DNA of 40,971 nt, from contig CAYWXV010000025.1 in the NCBI GenBank assembly GCA_964462535.1, positions 1 through 40,971 of the forward strand, written 5' to 3'. This document shows positions 40,970 to 40,971 of the stretch, piece after piece. This DNA is from CAYWXV01 sp964462535 (GTDB lineage: Bacteria; Bacteroidota; Ignavibacteria; OLB7). Position 1 is the first letter of the stretch. Every line of letters begins with the position of its first letter. Below the pieces are notes generated by a model. It saw nothing but the letters and a program-made list of their open reading frames with translations. It did not search any database and was not told the origin of the DNA. The position numbers and the translations under genes were made by a program.

Positions 40970-40971
40970 GC

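Overview
The window reads as part of a moderately GC-rich genome from the Bacteroidota/Chlorobi (FCB) side of the tree, most like a Kapabacteria- or Ignavibacteria-type bacterium. This is an inference with no database search behind it. The support is: two long secreted proteins ending in type IX secretion (T9SS, type A) sorting domains plus a short secreted protein with a similar tail; the bacillithiol enzyme BshC; a Bacteroidota-style omega subunit; an ECF sigma factor paired with an anti-sigma factor that appears to carry an outer-membrane barrel; several TAnnTTTG -7 promoter boxes; and weak or absent Shine-Dalgarno sequences before many starts. The window is a scaffold with one 100-N gap (2339-2438). 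No tRNA, rRNA, CRISPR array, transposase or prophage gene was seen.

Layout. 1-5.9 kb: a partial metallo-beta-lactamase-fold hydrolase on the minus strand, then plus-strand gap, pgk, a rhomboid protease and ispG. A 16-bp tandem array holding the assembly gap lies between gap and pgk and ends on the pgk start codon. 6.0-8.5 kb (minus): a PaaF/PaaG/Hbd-like acyl-CoA catabolic operon. 8.5-13.8 kb (minus): a four-gene surface operon of ECF sigma factor, anti-sigma/barrel protein, lipoprotein and IgGFc-domain T9SS cargo, closed by an intrinsic terminator. 13.9-20.5 kb (plus): rsmE, an oligopeptide-type ABC ATPase and a mini T9SS-tail protein with stop/start overlaps, followed by two more IgGFc-domain proteins in tandem, the second with a predicted C-terminal outer-membrane barrel. 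20.5-23.0 kb: an acyltransferase, a TrmH-family methyltransferase, an EthD protein, a small membrane protein and an FlK-like thioesterase. 23.0-26.0 kb: magnesium-chelatase-type I and D subunits with no H subunit in view. 26.0-26.4 kb: a gene-free AT-richer stretch with a strong promoter-like sequence, several hairpins and a textbook terminator, the best candidate here for an unrecognised small RNA. 26.4-32.4 kb: nth, bshC, then minus-strand envelope genes (a DUF1460 amidase-like protein and two lipoproteins) and a cobalamin adenosyltransferase. 32.5-38.0 kb: a tightly packed operon of a YmdB-type phosphodiesterase, a T9SS subtilase, a crotonase-family enzyme and an OmpA-like protein. 38.1-41.0 kb: yicC, gmk, rpoZ and a lipoprotein.

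How the genes fit together. Housekeeping functions (lower glycolysis, MEP isoprenoid pathway, ribosome and tRNA modification, GMP kinase, base excision repair) alternate with cell-surface genes. Three IgGFc-binding-like proteins in 12 kb differ in how they appear to be attached: by a T9SS tail, by no visible anchor, or by a fused barrel. One of them sits in the operon of a sigma factor whose partner probably spans the envelope, which suggests regulated surface display. The chelatase I/D pair and the adenosyltransferase could both serve cobalamin metabolism, but that is only a hypothesis.
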